From Raphanus sativus (taxonomy: Eukaryota > Streptophyta > Magnoliopsida > Brassicales > Brassicaceae), in contig NC_079516.1 in NCBI RefSeq assembly GCF_000801105.2, positions 12,276,001 through 12,340,000 on the forward strand: a DNA stretch of 64,000 nucleotides, written 5' to 3'. Position 1 is the first letter of the stretch, and every line of letters starts with the position of its first letter. Positions 36,367 through 47,819 of this stretch are shown piece by piece. The notes beneath the pieces are model-generated. The model was not told the DNA's origin and searched no databases. It saw only the letters and a program-made list of their open reading frames with translations. The translations under genes were made by a program, and so were the position numbers.

Positions 36367-38580
36367 ATGTAAGTTCATATCTCTTCTCTTCCTCTCTTTA
36401 TAGATCTCGAAATTTAGGTTGTTAGATAGAAAATTCTAGGATTGAATGGAATATTTAGGATTTGCATGTTTGGATTGTTGTTTGGATTGTTGGTATATTT
36501 TTTTTTGATTTATTTTGTGTTTTTGATTTTTTAAAACGTTTTTTTGATTTTTTAAAACGTTTTTTTGATTTTAAAACTATTTTTTGAATTTTTAAAACGT
36601 TTTTTTGATTTTTAAAACGTTTTTTTGATTTTTAAAACGTTTTTTGATTTTTAAAACGTTTTTTGATTTTTAAAACTATTTTTATATATTAAAACTATTT
36701 TTATATATTAAAACTATTTTTTTATTTATTAAACTATTTTTAATATATTAAAACTATTTTTAATATATTAAAACTATTTTTTGTAATTATTAAACTATTT
36801 TTAATATTTAAAACTATTTTTATATATTAAATCTATTTTTAATATATCAAAACTATTTTTTGTAATTATTAAACAATTTTAATATATTAACAAATTAAAT
36901 AAATAATTGTATATATTAAATAAAATTTATTTATATAAAGGTCTCAAGAGGAACATACCCGCTCTCGACAGCGTCGTGGTCGTGGTGGTTCGGGGAGCGG
37001 CTCCATTTCGGGTTCCGCATCGCCGTACAGCTCCTACCAGACATCTCCTTCTCCATTTCCCTCTCATTCTCCTCCCGCTCCCGGTGTGGCACCCACTCCT
37101 GCTCCTGCTCATGCTCCTGCTCATCCGGCACTTCTGAGAGTTGCGGAGTTTGTTCGACAGCCGGGTCGTGACCATCTTCCATATCTCACTCAGTATCCAC
37201 GTGGACAGGGTCAGACATGGTAATTAAACCTATTTTTTTTTCATTAAAATTTGATTCATTTAAAATATTTAATTCTAAAATAATTAATTCTTTTTATTAG
37301 GTTTGACCGATCCGGGAACGGGATCAGCGGATGGATCAACAGTATGATGTACTCGTCCCTCGACAATGGACATCCGACTTTCACCGACTTCCCTCTCGAG
37401 AAGCAGCATATGTGGTTTCAACAGTTTGCGGTAAGTTTTCTATTTTTTACTTATTTTTTACTTATTTTTTTCATCTTTAATATTAATTTTCTACTAATTG
37501 TGTTTTATTTTCAGCAACAATTCAACTGGAATGCCGATGATACGTTGTTTATCTATTACCACTTCGTCCATAAAGTTATGGACAACTATGGGAAGCAGAT
37601 GCACTCGTGGAAGAAGAAGTGGGAAATAAACAAGGTTCGTTTTTATTTATGATACAATTTTTTTATTTTTTAAAATATTTTTTTATTTATTTAACAATTT
37701 TTTTTTAAAGGTTCCAAAGGGGATGGACCCGACGGTCTGGCGGGAGTTGAGTGAGCATTGGAGTAAGAACGAAGTCAGAGCAACTTCTTCCACCAACTCC
37801 ACCAACCGCAAGAGCGACCGTAAGGGAAAGGGCATGTACGTCCATAACTTGGGTGCTCAGTCTTTAGCCAGTCTGGGAGATCGCTTGGTAAGCTTGTCGG
37901 TTTTTATTATATTATTTAAGATTCTAATATTTTTTTGTGCATTTCTTTTAATTACTAATGTTTGTTTAATTTATGTTTTTTTCAAGGCGCAAGAAAATGA
38001 GGGGGAGCCGGTTGATCATCTCCGCCTAATAAAGACGGCGTATACCAACAAGAAGACCGGCGAGATTGATGATGGTGTTGTGAGGGATGTGGTCACCCTC
38101 ATCGACAGTCAGATGGAACAGGAAGTGTCTCAGCTTCAAACCGAGGATGACGATTCGACGGGATCGACCGGCTTGCCTCGGGTTCGGATCAACCAAATCG
38201 TTGAAGCGGTAAGTTCATTTTTTAAAGTTCAATCCATTTTTATATTATTTAAATTTTTATATTATTTAAATTTACACTTTCTTTTTCAGTCGGTTCCAAA
38301 GAAGAAGGGCCGTTTGTTCGGTTTGGCTCGTCGGTCTCCCTCGGTTCCGTCTGCTTCTGCACCACCACCGTCCTATGTTGATCAAGAAGTCCTTCTGAGC
38401 CAGATGAGGGACAAGGATGCTCGCATATCTGCGCTGGAGTCCATGGTGGCGAGTCAAGAGGCGGGCTGGGAGGCACAGAGGAAGCTGAACGAGCAAATGA
38501 TGGCGATGATGAGGAGCATGAACCCGAACGCCAACGTCGACTTCCCGAACATGCCAGACCCGGACTTCCAAACCCCGTAG
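36367..38580 (+). CDS. TNPA-like CACTA accessory protein, intact, start codon split by an intron
   Basis: Second protein of the CACTA element, expected to bind the subterminal repeats. Coding exons are 36367-36368 (AT), 36941-37219, 37301-37430, 37515-37634, 37711-37887, 37987-38208 and 38290-38580; all junctions have GT..AG and the phases agree, giving 406 aa. The start codon is AT|G, formed only after splicing: CCCAT|GTAAGT joined to AAAG|GTCTCAAGAG, giving [21 protein letters not shown] Pro/Ser-rich stretch follows, then the conserved core ([57 protein letters not shown]) and a C-terminal predicted coiled coil ([20 protein letters not shown]). It lies downstream of the transposase on the same strand. 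No lesion was seen. Confidence 0.85.
36515..36890. repeat. Short tandem repeats in intron 1 of the TNPA-like gene
   Basis: Units of about 20 bp (TTTTTTGATTTTTAAAACG) pass into units like TATATTAAAACTATTTTTA, about 17 or more copies in all with drift. The array fills much of the 572-nt intron that splits the start codon. Confidence 0.85.
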
Positions 38581-38739
38581 TTTAATTTATTTCAAAAACT
38601 CTAAATGTTTTCTTTTCGTTTGTATGACTTTGAATTTTAAATAATATGTTTTTAATTTAAATTTTAATTTTATATTTACGAATTTAAATTTTAAAAATAT
38701 TATTTTTTAAAAAAATATTTTTTTTAAAAAATTTAATTT

Positions 38740-39222
38740 TCGGAATATTCCGAGGAACAGATGTCCTCGGTATATACCGAGGGAAGTGTTCCTCGGTATA
38801 TTCCGAGGGAGGGTTCCTCGAAAATTTTCGAGGAGAGCAGCCCTCGAAAATTTTCGAGGAACCTGTCCCTCGAAAAATTTCGACGAATGGCTTTCCTCGA
38901 AAATTTTCGAGGAACACCGTTCGTCGAAATTTTCCGAGGGACAGGTTCCTCGAAAATTTTCGTAGGTCTTCTCCCTCGGTATAATCCTCGGTATATACCG
39001 AGGGAATTGTTCCTCAATATATTCCGAGGACCTCTTCGACGAAGGACAGTCCTCTAAATTTCCTCGGAATTATGTTTCCTCGAAATTCCGTCACAAAATT
39101 TCGAGGAAATTTCGACGGAAAATGAAATTTCGACGAGTTTTTTTCGAGGGACATTTTCCTCGGTATTTCGTCGGAATACGCTTATTCCGACGAAATACCG
39201 AGGAAAAAGCCCCTCGATATCG
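38740..39222. repeat. 3' subterminal repeat array of the CACTA element
   Basis: Dense inverted and direct copies of CCTCGAAAATTTTCGAGG, CCTCGGTATATACCGAGG and CGAGGAAATTTCGACGG, many of them perfect short palindromes. These are the expected transposase-protein binding sites at the right end. The array yields repetitive false frames (RKFSRN type) on both strands. Confidence 0.88.
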
Positions 39223-39439
39223 CCGTGTTTTCTTGTAGTGAAGGTAAGAACAACAATATGCCAACTCTTCCCCGCCTATTGTATAAATCTGTTTGCCCAA
39301 AATTTTTCTAATCAAACAATCTAACCTCTTTTTTAATCATAGGACCAATGAATGAATCTTGAGAAAAGCAGCAACCGTTGTCATGAATCCTGAAGAATGA
39401 AAAGCTTTGTTCGTAAAGACACGACTGACCATCTTTATT

Positions 39440-39508
39440 CACCACAAGAATCTCTGGCAGCTTCCACAAGTCCAGCTTCTTCTTTGCTTGCCTGTGTTCT
39501 TTGCAAGA
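39440..39508 (-). pseudogene. Short fragment resembling a ubiquitin-specific protease (UBP) exon
   Basis: The minus strand encodes SCKEHRQAKKKLDLWKLPEI followed by LVV. This is very close to the Cys-containing block of plant UBPs of the UBP8/9/10 type (SCKEHRQA.KKLDLWKLPEIL). The expected continuation (HLKRF) is missing and the frame diverges. It lies 200 bp from the right end of the CACTA element and next to a fragment of a different gene, so it is a displaced exon piece, not a gene. Confidence 0.55.
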
Positions 39509-39606
39509 TGTTCATAGGCTACTTCCTTTGATTCTCTATAACATATCCCTAAGGGCTACTTTCTTTGGTTCTAATTGTGTGTGACACATGGAAGTTCAAG
39601 AGTTAC

Positions 39607-40367
39607 CTTTCTGAAGCTGATCAGGTGATATCCTACACAAAGAACAACACTCAGAATAAGTTGAGATCAAAAGTTGATAAGACATGAAACAGAGACAGAC
39701 CTTTTATGTACGTACCTTAGTCTGGTTAAGGGAAGACAAATAAGTAGCCATGAAACAGACGATACCGTCAGCAATATCTTCTTCCCTAACAAGAACATAA
39801 TCATCTTCTGTTTGACCCTCACCCCATACATAATCATCTTCACTAACTACGTCCCAAGAGCTACCATCTTCTGCCAAAATTCAACAAGTTTTATCTCTAC
39901 AAGTACCAAAGACAAAAAAAACTGTAATGAAGTTCATCCAATACCAGGAAGATCTTGGAGAAGAGAGACTTGAGCGAACTCAATCTTTTCCCGAAAGTCA
40001 TGACCTTCAACTCTAGATTTGATGAGATCATACAACTGCACAAAGATCCCATGGTGGATCAAGTCACAACCTTTTAAATAAGAATTATAGTGCAAATCAA
40101 TTAAAAGGAGGATACTTTATCGGTTTCAGGATCTTCTTGATCAGAAGAAGAAGAGAACTCCTCTTCTTCCATCTCCGGCGAGTCGCTGTTATTATCCTCC
40201 TCTTGGGAGCCACGGGTGGGACCTGTTTCGGTGAGATTGAGCAGCTCGAGAGCTCTCTGGCAATCCTCGAGCAGATTCTGCAACGTCTTCCGCTTGACAC
40301 GAATACTATCTAACTCGACTACGGGGTTTGATGAATCATGAGTCGAGCTGGAGACCTCGATTTCCAT
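39607..40367 (-). pseudogene. Truncated conserved plant gene of unknown function
   Basis: Three exons on the minus strand splice cleanly: 40367-40116 (MEIEVSSSTHDSSNPVVELD and so on, acidic C-terminal half), 40035-39945 (LYDLIKSRVEGHDFREKIEF) and 39870-39716 (DDYVLVREEDIADGIVCFMA). A fourth piece, 39632-39607, would encode a DITPDQLQK-like segment but reads a TGA at its fourth codon, as if two bases were lost. No further exon follows: the next sequence is a UBP-like fragment and then the CACTA element. The protein family looks plant-specific and I cannot name it. Codon use and splice sites are gene-like, so it was probably functional until recently, or its 5' exons may still be transcribed. 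Confidence 0.6.
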
Positions 40368-40734
40368 GGAGTGTAATTGAAAGGAAACTCTCTGAAGGCG
40401 TGGAAAATCGCAAGAGATATAGAGAAGAAAGAGCAAGGTTCGTGCCTTGATTAGGGGACAAAACAGAAGTTCCTTATGTTTATTTCTATTTTTCATTTTT
40501 TTTTAATCCTAATTAAACTAAAGGACGCTGCTAAGGGCTCCCGATAAAGATGGTCTTAGCTGATAGGCTGATAGCTACCCTACCTTACAACAGTTACGAT
40601 TTATTTCTACGGAGTTCAGAGTTAGAAGCGTAAGTGTCAGTGAACGTGTGGTCTTTTGAGACAATGACAATACCAGACTACACGAGATGATGAGACAGAA
40701 ATCAAAATATGAGTGTGCTTAGTGTAAAATGGTC

Positions 40735-40786
40735 TTACTAGATTTAAAATCTTTACTAGATTTAAAATCTTTACTAGATTTAAAAT
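40735..40786. repeat. Small tandem repeat, unit 18-19 bp, three copies
   Basis: TTACTAGATTTAAAATC-type units occur three times in a row. No function is evident. Confidence 0.8.
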
Positions 40787-41052
40787 GGTTGAGTTTCCTT
40801 ACGTCGTCTACTATGAATCGGGACTATATTGAGTTGAATATGCCGACACATGTTGCTGTCCCGTTTGCAAAGACTGATCATCACCTGCTGAGATCATTAA
40901 AATGACTGAACAAAGACACATAAAGAAAGTAAATGACCTAAAAACGAAAGACTGAGAAAACATAATATATCTAGCAGAGGGAAGAAATCAGGACGTGTAA
41001 GGAATAAACCAGTCACAGATTCACAATGTATAGAGTGAATAAAAAAGAATAA

Positions 41053-41126
41053 TGGCTTCGCCCGGGTTCGAACCGGAGACCTTCAGTGTGTTAGACTGAC
41101 GTGATAACCAACTACACCACGAAACC
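41053..41126 (-). tRNA. trnV-AAC: tRNA-Val (AAC)
   Basis: The minus strand folds as a complete cytosolic tRNA. The acceptor GGTTTCG pairs with CGAAGCC with discriminator A at 41053. The D arm is GTGGTGTAGTTGGTTATCAC (also the A box), the anticodon stem-loop CAGTCTAACACACTG has anticodon AAC, and the T arm CCGGTTCGAACCCGG holds a perfect B box. There is no intron. It reads GUU and, through inosine, other valine codons. Confidence 0.96.
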
Positions 41127-41199
41127 TTTGATGTCATACGAACCCTACCATAGGCTATTTACTTACCGAATTAACTAGTATATTCATTATTTCTCCTTG

Positions 41200-43483
41200 T
41201 TTGGATCAATAACAAAAAATGAGATTTTTTTTAAATGAAATCTATGAATAATAGGAATCCTGATTAATTCGAAAAGTTGTGAAGTTTCATTGTGTTGAAG
41301 AGTTGTGTCTTTTCAAAAAGTTGTCAATTTTAATTAATTTTAAAAGTTGTGAATTTAAATTATGTTGAAAGGTTGTGTTTTTGAAAGGTTGTGTTTTTTA
41401 AATATTGGTTAAGAATTTGTGTTTTTGAGAAGTTAAAATTGAAAAGTTGTGACTATTTGTATAAATATCTTTTCGAAATAATTACCTATATTACCTACAA
41501 AACAGAAAAAAAATTTTGCAAAAAAAAATAATTACCTATAAACTAAAGGATGCGACTATTTAAATGTAAAGTTGTGACTATTCAATGAGAATTTCAAAAC
41601 CTATAAATAGCCTTTATCCATGCATTTCTCAGAATACTAATCTAACTAATAATAAAATAGTGAAAAAAAGAAAGTTCTGTGTAGTTACTTGGTTACAAAG
41701 TTTTAGAAGATATTCAAATTAAACTTGTCAACAGAAAAACACCAGGAAGATTTCTACGTGTTTGATAGCCAAAAATTATATTCCTTTCAATTAATTGTTT
41801 GATTTATTATCCCAAAAAGCTTTGAAGTTTATACACTGAAACTTAAAGTTTTCTATTTTCGCATCTATTCATCATCATTCTTCATTTCTGCATTTATATT
41901 CGTCTTGATTTTACTGTTGCCATACGTCGTTAGTTATTTGTTTTTCCGTTCACTACCGCCCACCCAAAGCCGCTGATTATGTGAAAGCCCACTGTAACAA
42001 CCCGATTATTCTCTTCTACGCAAAACCCTACAACAACATAAGAAAAGGATGATCAGTCAAAGAGAAAGATCACTTCTTGTCTTCTTCCTCCTTGATCTCT
42101 TTTATTTTCCATTTATCATATCTTTTACTTTTTCTCTTCTTCAATTCTTTTTGTTCTCCTTACACTGATGACGAGACGTTGTGTTATTGACGACGAGACA
42201 TGATCAATTATTCACCACCATAGACAAAGCATTGATGTTGAAGATCCAACGACGTTGCTTGTTGCCGTTATGGAGAACGAATGAGCCACCGTTCCAACGC
42301 GACCAGGCACGATTATCAATCATGAGCCACTGGAGGCGCATGTAATGTCATCAGAAAGCCACGCTGTGATACACCGGAGATCATACCAGAAGCCATCGAT
42401 CCTAATCCAGTCCATAAGATTAAAGTGCACCATTTACCAAGTGTCTTGTGAAGCAAGCAATTTTGTAATAAACCCTAGCTTTATATAATTTAATTTTGTC
42501 TCTTGTCTTGTGTTTTGTTCCTTTCTGATCTGGTATGACGCTGGTGAGTAGGCGGTCCATGGAAAAACAGGTTTTTTTATTCACATTTCATTCTCTGATC
42601 GTGGTTAAAGGTGTGCGGCTTAGAACTTTCAATCAGCGTAGTTTAGTTCTTAATATGTTTTGCGTGGTTGAATTTAGTCTTATTGATTTATTCTTGTAAT
42701 TTTTAAGGTTTATGTCAACTTCTTAAATGACACATTGCAACTTTTGGTGGATGTAATTTTTAGTAATGAACCAAGTAATTCCAAGTTCCAACAATTGTGT
42801 TTTTCTTCTTTGTTGAAAGAAAAGTTGTGTATTTTCAAAAAAAATGAATCTTCATTATAATATCAAATGGTGTATGTTTTCATAATTTTTACTTTAAAAA
42901 AAAAATAAAAATAAGTGTTGTATCTTTTCATAAGCAATATATGCAACTTTTCAATTTAAAAACTAATTGAGAAATGCAACTTTTCATATAAAAAACTTTA
43001 AGAGATTCGTTTTCTTTTATTAGATGAATATATGTGACTGTTCACTTAAAAGATGTGTCTCTTTATTGAATATATGTGTCTTTTCTATAGTGAACATATG
43101 TGTCTTTTCCTTGAACATATGTGATTTTTCACATAGTGTCTCTTGTCTATAATCTATATATGCAAATAGAAGATAATGAGTTGAGTTATATATTTAAAAT
43201 AAATAAATCTAGAGAGAAAGTAAAAATGTTTTAGAAAGAGAAAGCGATGAGGAATCAACTATAATGGCATTTGAACGGTGATAAGTGGTTGATTTACATC
43301 TGTGATACACAAATGTTTGTGTGTTTTCATCTTAAAAGTTGCATTTGTTGAAAAATGTTAAATTGTAAATATGTTTCAAATGTTGTATTATTTTATTTTA
43401 AAAGATGTTTTTGTTGAAAATAAGTTAAATTATTAATATATCGCAAAGATTGTGTTGTTTCATCATAAAATCTTTGAGATATA
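41200..43483. other. Repeat-like DNA rich in AAAGTTGTG / TGTGTCTTTTC motifs
   Basis: Two blocks (about 41270-41460 and 42820-43140) contain many spaced copies of AAAAGTTGTG and ATATGTGTCTTTTC. The middle part (about 41950-42480) is less AT-rich and may contain exon-like sequence, but no frame was assignable. The block abuts a Helitron 3' end at 43484, so it may be a separate old element. I cannot name the family. Confidence 0.35.
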
Positions 43484-43512
43484 CTAGGTAATTACCCGCG
43501 CTACGCTGCGGG
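43484..43512 (-). mobile_element. Helitron 3' terminus, minus strand
   Basis: On the minus strand: CCCGCAGCGTAGCGCGGG, then TAATTACCTAG followed by T. The GC-rich hairpin, short spacer and CTAG|T end match Helitron rules. The element would extend to the right; its 5' TC end was not identified with confidence. Confidence 0.7.
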
Positions 43513-44200
43513 ATTTCTTCATAAATTTAATATATAAATAAATACACTTTTGATACTAATCCTAAGTTTTGTACTAAGATATTTATAATCTAAACAATTA
43601 TCATATTTTCTTACATATTTGTTTTCTTGTCCTAATTTGTGATTAAATACTAAAAAGTTAGACAGTTAACAAAAGTGAAAGTTATCTTCTTTTTTGAAAA
43701 ACGGTTTTCGAAGTGAAAGTGATATTTTGGTTCACTTGCTCTACGTGTGGAAATTATTTTATGTGTTTGTCATGTATAATATATAGCAATTTAAATGTTC
43801 TTCTTCTTGCATTATCAATTTAAACAAACAAACTTCAAAAATATTACATATTCACAAAAGTCTCTGAGAAAATTTCTGCTGTTCTGTTCTCTTACATTTA
43901 AATATTTTGAGAAATTAATACTTATATACGTATATGGACAAACAGATACGCAAATTAAAAATCTACATAATAATAAAAAGTTTCTTCATATCCGCAAAAC
44001 CGTGATGTACATTAATATTTGATCAGATCGATATAATCTCGTCAACCTGATTCTAATTTTGGATTCTGAAATTGTGTAGGAGTTCATGAGTAGTAATATC
44101 ATTAATAGTTTAATCAAATCAAACTCGATTCGAACTGATCGAATCACAATAATCGATAAACCAAAATATTTCTGATTCGTTAGCCGGTCCGGTTTTAAAA

Positions 44201-44862
44201 GAGAAATTCTTGGGTTCACCCCTAAAGTGAACCTTTAGGTTCACCCGACCAATAGAAATTCGTTATTTTATATTCAGTATCTTTTAAAAAAGGAAACAAA
44301 ATATTGCCAAGTTTTATTATGTTTTTAAAATAAAAAATAAATAGAAAATAATAGTAGTCGCAAAAAAATATATTTAAAATACCGTCGACAAAACACTAAA
44401 CCTTAAACCTTAAATCCATGGTAAACCCTTGGATAAATACTAAATCTTTGGATTTAAAAGAAATATATTTTTAACACAGTCAGCAAAATATTAAATCCTA
44501 AATACTAAACCCTAAACATTTGGGAAAACCATAAACCCTTGGATAAATCCTAAATTCTAGGATTTAGAATTTATCCAAATGTTTTGAATTTACCAAGAGT
44601 TTATGATTTACCCAAAAGTTTAGGATTTATCCAAGGGTTTAGGGTTTAGTATTTAGGGTTTAGGATTTAGTGTTTGCTGATAGTATTAAAAATATTTTTT
44701 TTTTAAACGTGTTTTTGTTTGCGGTTAATATTATTTTTATTTATTTTTATTTTTCTAGTTTAAAAATATAATATAACTTGGCAATATTTTGTTTCCTTTC
44801 TTAAAAATACTGAATATAAAATAACGAAATTCTATTGGTGGGGTGAACCCAAGAATTTCCCC
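44201..44862. mobile_element. Foldback-type MITE, 662 bp, with 8-bp target duplication
   Basis: The left end GAGAAATTCTTGGGTTCACC and the right end reverse-complement to each other (GAAATTCTTGGGTTCACCCC shared). The inverse match continues far inside: AATATTGCCAAG near 44310 against CTTGGCAATATT near 44780, and a centre with TAAATTCTAGGATTTAG. Much of the element could fold as one long hairpin. TTTTAAAA occurs at 44193-44200 and 44863-44870. Removing the element rejoins GGTTTTAAAAACACTG, a phrase like those in the Helitron bodies, so it probably landed inside an older Helitron. The superfamily (hAT or Mutator) is open. Confidence 0.8.
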
Positions 44863-44870
44863 TTTTAAAA

Positions 44871-46682
44871 ACACTGAAAAAAACTAAAACAAAATTTCCT
44901 TGGATAGAACGATTCCGAACGAGTACTCGAGAATCTGTTGAGAATCTCCTACATACTCATAATATATCGTTAATATGTATATATTCTTCTGTTTCTTTTG
45001 GTAAAATAAGTAATAAGTAGAAAGGTTTGCTGTAAAAAGAGAGAATGAAATGTACTCAAGTAGATAGCAAAGATGAGATGGATAAACCGAATATTTCATA
45101 TCTTACACAACATCTTATGCTACATATTTATATAAGAAAATCAGATTAGTAATCTTTGTTTTCTCCATACCTTGTCCATACTTTTAAGCCACAAAATAAG
45201 TACTTGACAATCTAAGATCTAGACTTAGATTAATATATCAAGCAAACTCAAAGATTTTTAACTAACCAAAATAACAGTAGCTTTCAATAACTTCCTTGAG
45301 TTGTTGCTTTTCTTCTTTCCCATGTTTTATGCTTTTCGTTTGAGAACAAATATGGATCATTCAAAAAGTTTCCAATGCAAGATTGAAGATTCAAACAAGT
45401 CTTGTTTCCGATTAGTTTGCATCATTTCAAAAAGGTACTCTACTGCGTCTCTAAATTTAACCAAAAAAACTCTACTGCGTCTCTTTCTTTGGCTTTTTTT
45501 CTTCACATGAGCCTCCTCTGTTTCACCTTCATCCTCTTCCTCATCATCTTCTAGGATCGCCATCTTCTTCTTTGTTTCAGCTTCAACCCATTGTGTTTAC
45601 TACAACTACTCTACTTCGACCATAAACCAATCATATACTAACTTAGGAATACAGAAATATATGTGATATGTAAACAGCAAAAAGAAAATTAACCTTCTCC
45701 ACTAAAGCCTGAGTCAAATACAAGACCTGTACGATGCTGATCCAAGAAAACCTGCAATAACAGTTATTACGAGTGAATAAAAATCTATTTCACAAATTAA
45801 AGAACATTAGTCTCCATGTAGAGGAGTGTACCACAGAGATAAGCTGCTGTGTCTTCACGTCACATTACCGTAATTATGGTCCAATCCTGAACAGTTTAAT
45901 AAAATAACACACAAATGAGATTGTTGAAAGGCATGCATATGATTTTAAAGTTTATGTGGACAATACGATGCATCTTCTTACCGCAAGGAGCTATCATTTG
46001 ATGTTGTGGATGTCTAACCACAGTTTTCCTGCAACTGAGAGGATGGATTACTTGTTTGATACATCAACGTTGTTTGTGATACATCATACATAGGTAGAGA
46101 GAATCAGTGGTAGCTTAGATGTTCCCATAGTCCGTCTGCAGCAAATATGAGAAACTGATCTTGTGGTTAGAGCTCATGCTCTGTTATAGACGGTGCTTAC
46201 TCAAGTGTCTGAAGCAAATATGAGAAACTGATCTTGTACTACACATATTTCCTCCCAAAGAAGACAAAGTTCTCTAGAATTGATCAATAAGTCCAAAGTT
46301 CAAATATTTTAATGATTTTCTAACTACTAAAGCTACTAAACAAGTAACCATTCCAGCAATCAAACAAGGTGATAACAACAAAAAGAAGTAAGGTATTTAC
46401 CTCTTCGCGAACCCAAACCATATTGGCCAAGACTTCTTGTGACTCTCTGGTACTGCCGCCACCAGACTTTCTCCAGGGACAATATTCCGATAACACCAAT
46501 ATTAGGTTTGTCAACACCAAGCATTTAAACAATATTAGGTTTGTTGGTTTCTGGCATAGGCCGCCGGAAAAGGTTGTTATCGGAGAAGAGACTTGAAAAG
46601 CCGGAACTTTCGTCGGCCTCAGCCACATAACTGTAGAAGAGAGTGATGAAGATCCCTGATTGGGTCTAAAATTCTTCAGCCT
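44871..46682. other. Gene-fragment-like DNA, unassigned
   Basis: Several short exon-like stretches lie here mainly on the minus strand: about 45563-45470 (acidic then basic, AILEDDEEEDEGETEEAHVK), 45770-45710 with plausible splice sites, and 46628-46390 with a donor-like GTAAATACC. None could be tied to a family and none links into one reading frame. With the ligase-like piece next door they look like fragments of different genes inside a Helitron ending at 47852. Confidence 0.35.
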
Positions 46683-47095
46683 TTGTCTCCTTCATTGTCT
46701 TCTTCCCTAAACGACGGTAACACAGAAACCCTAAACCTCAATTCTATAGAACTCTACTCATCACCACTTTTCACCTCCGTTTCTACACCCTCCCTGAAAC
46801 CACTGTTCTCACCTCTCCTAATCCTGCAACCAAACCGAATCTCCAAAACTAACTTCATCGTCGATTCGTTCCTCTCCTCCGCCGATCTCTCCTCTGTCGC
46901 TTTCTTCCTCTCACACTTCCACTCCGACCACTAATCCAGCCTCTCCTTTTCTTGGTCCAGAGGAATCGTCTTCTGCTCTCACACAACCGCGGGCCTCGCC
47001 AAAAAAATCCTATAAGTCCCGTCGCAGTTCGTCTTCCCTTTGCCTATGAATCAAAAAGTTACGATCAATGGTTCCGAAGTTGTTCTCATCGATGC
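46683..47095 (+). pseudogene. Fragment of DNA ligase 6-like gene (LIG6 first exon)
   Basis: The plus strand reads NTETLNLNSIELYSS, then FIVDSFLSSADLSSVAFFLS followed by HFHSDH, an in-frame TAA, SSLSFSWSRGIVFCSHTTAG and, after another stop, VPSQFVFPLPMNQKVTINGS followed by EVVLIDA. This matches the N-terminal SNM1-like beta-lactamase part of plant DNA ligase VI, including the HFHSDH metal-binding motif. There is no start ATG, at least two nonsense codons are present, and homology stops abruptly at about 47095, inside what would be one domain. It is therefore an isolated exon piece, most easily explained by transposon capture. Confidence 0.7.
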
Positions 47096-47819
47096 GAAAG
47101 AGGAAGAGAGAGAGAGAGCGAAGACCACATCTGATTTCTCGATCAGGTTGAAAGAGGAAGAGAGGGGGAGATCAAAGAAACCTTTCTGATTGTTGAGAGC
47201 TATTTTATCGAGAAAGGAAGAGAGCGTAGAAATGTGACGTGGAGAGACAAAATGTTGTGAGTGGTTCTTACAATTTTTTCATTTATTGACATGTCATTCT
47301 CATATTCATTTTAAAGTCTGATGTGTCAACACCAGGAGAGAAACTTGCTTCATTACTGTGTGGATTTGTTTATTTTAACATCATCTTTAAAGTCTATTAG
47401 TTATAAGAATTGTGTGTTTTTTTTTAAAGTAGTTACTAAAAGTTGCATCTTTTTATTCTTACCTATTCTAATTATACATAACTGTTTAACTTTTTTAAAG
47501 AGTTATGTATACACACAACGTACAAAATTTTGATTGTAGCGTAAATAAGGTTAAATATTCAGTTGTTTCCAAGATTTTTAAATAACTTAGATAAACATAT
47601 AATAAGACATATATATTATTTTGTATTGACATGTTTATAATTATTACAACCAAACCTATAAACATAATATATATATTTTCGTATCATCAATAAAAAAATA
47701 TAGATGCATGCAAAATAATTTTGTAACACATATATTTCTTTGAAAACAATTGTAAACCACTTTTTCTAAAATGTTGTTTTGTAAATAAACTATACTACAT
47801 TTATTATTATAAAATGAGT

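Larger units (their letters stand above)
31220..39240 (+). mobile_element. Complete CACTA (En/Spm) DNA transposon, 8,021 bp
   Basis: The left end is CACTACAAGAAAACACG and the right end is the inverse, CGTGTTTTCTTGTAGTG. The 3-bp duplication AAG lies immediately outside both (31217-31219 and 39241-39243). The subterminal regions are dense arrays of CGAGGAAATTTCGA-type motifs in both orientations, the usual binding sites for the TNPA protein. Two plus-strand genes lie inside: a TNPD-like transposase (31681-35287, with two frameshifts) and a TNPA-like protein (36367-38580, open). Intact ends and an exact duplication point to a recent insertion. Movement may need transposase from a sister copy. 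Confidence 0.96.

Noticed and set aside
36160..36378. Arg/Glu-rich 72-codon frame on the minus strand
   Set aside because: It is the reverse of the CT-only leader tract of the TNPA-like gene.
38684..39057. Overlapping frames rich in RKFSRN and FRG on both strands
   Set aside because: They are translations of the palindromic CACTA subterminal repeats (CCTCGAAAATTTTCGAGG type), not a protein.
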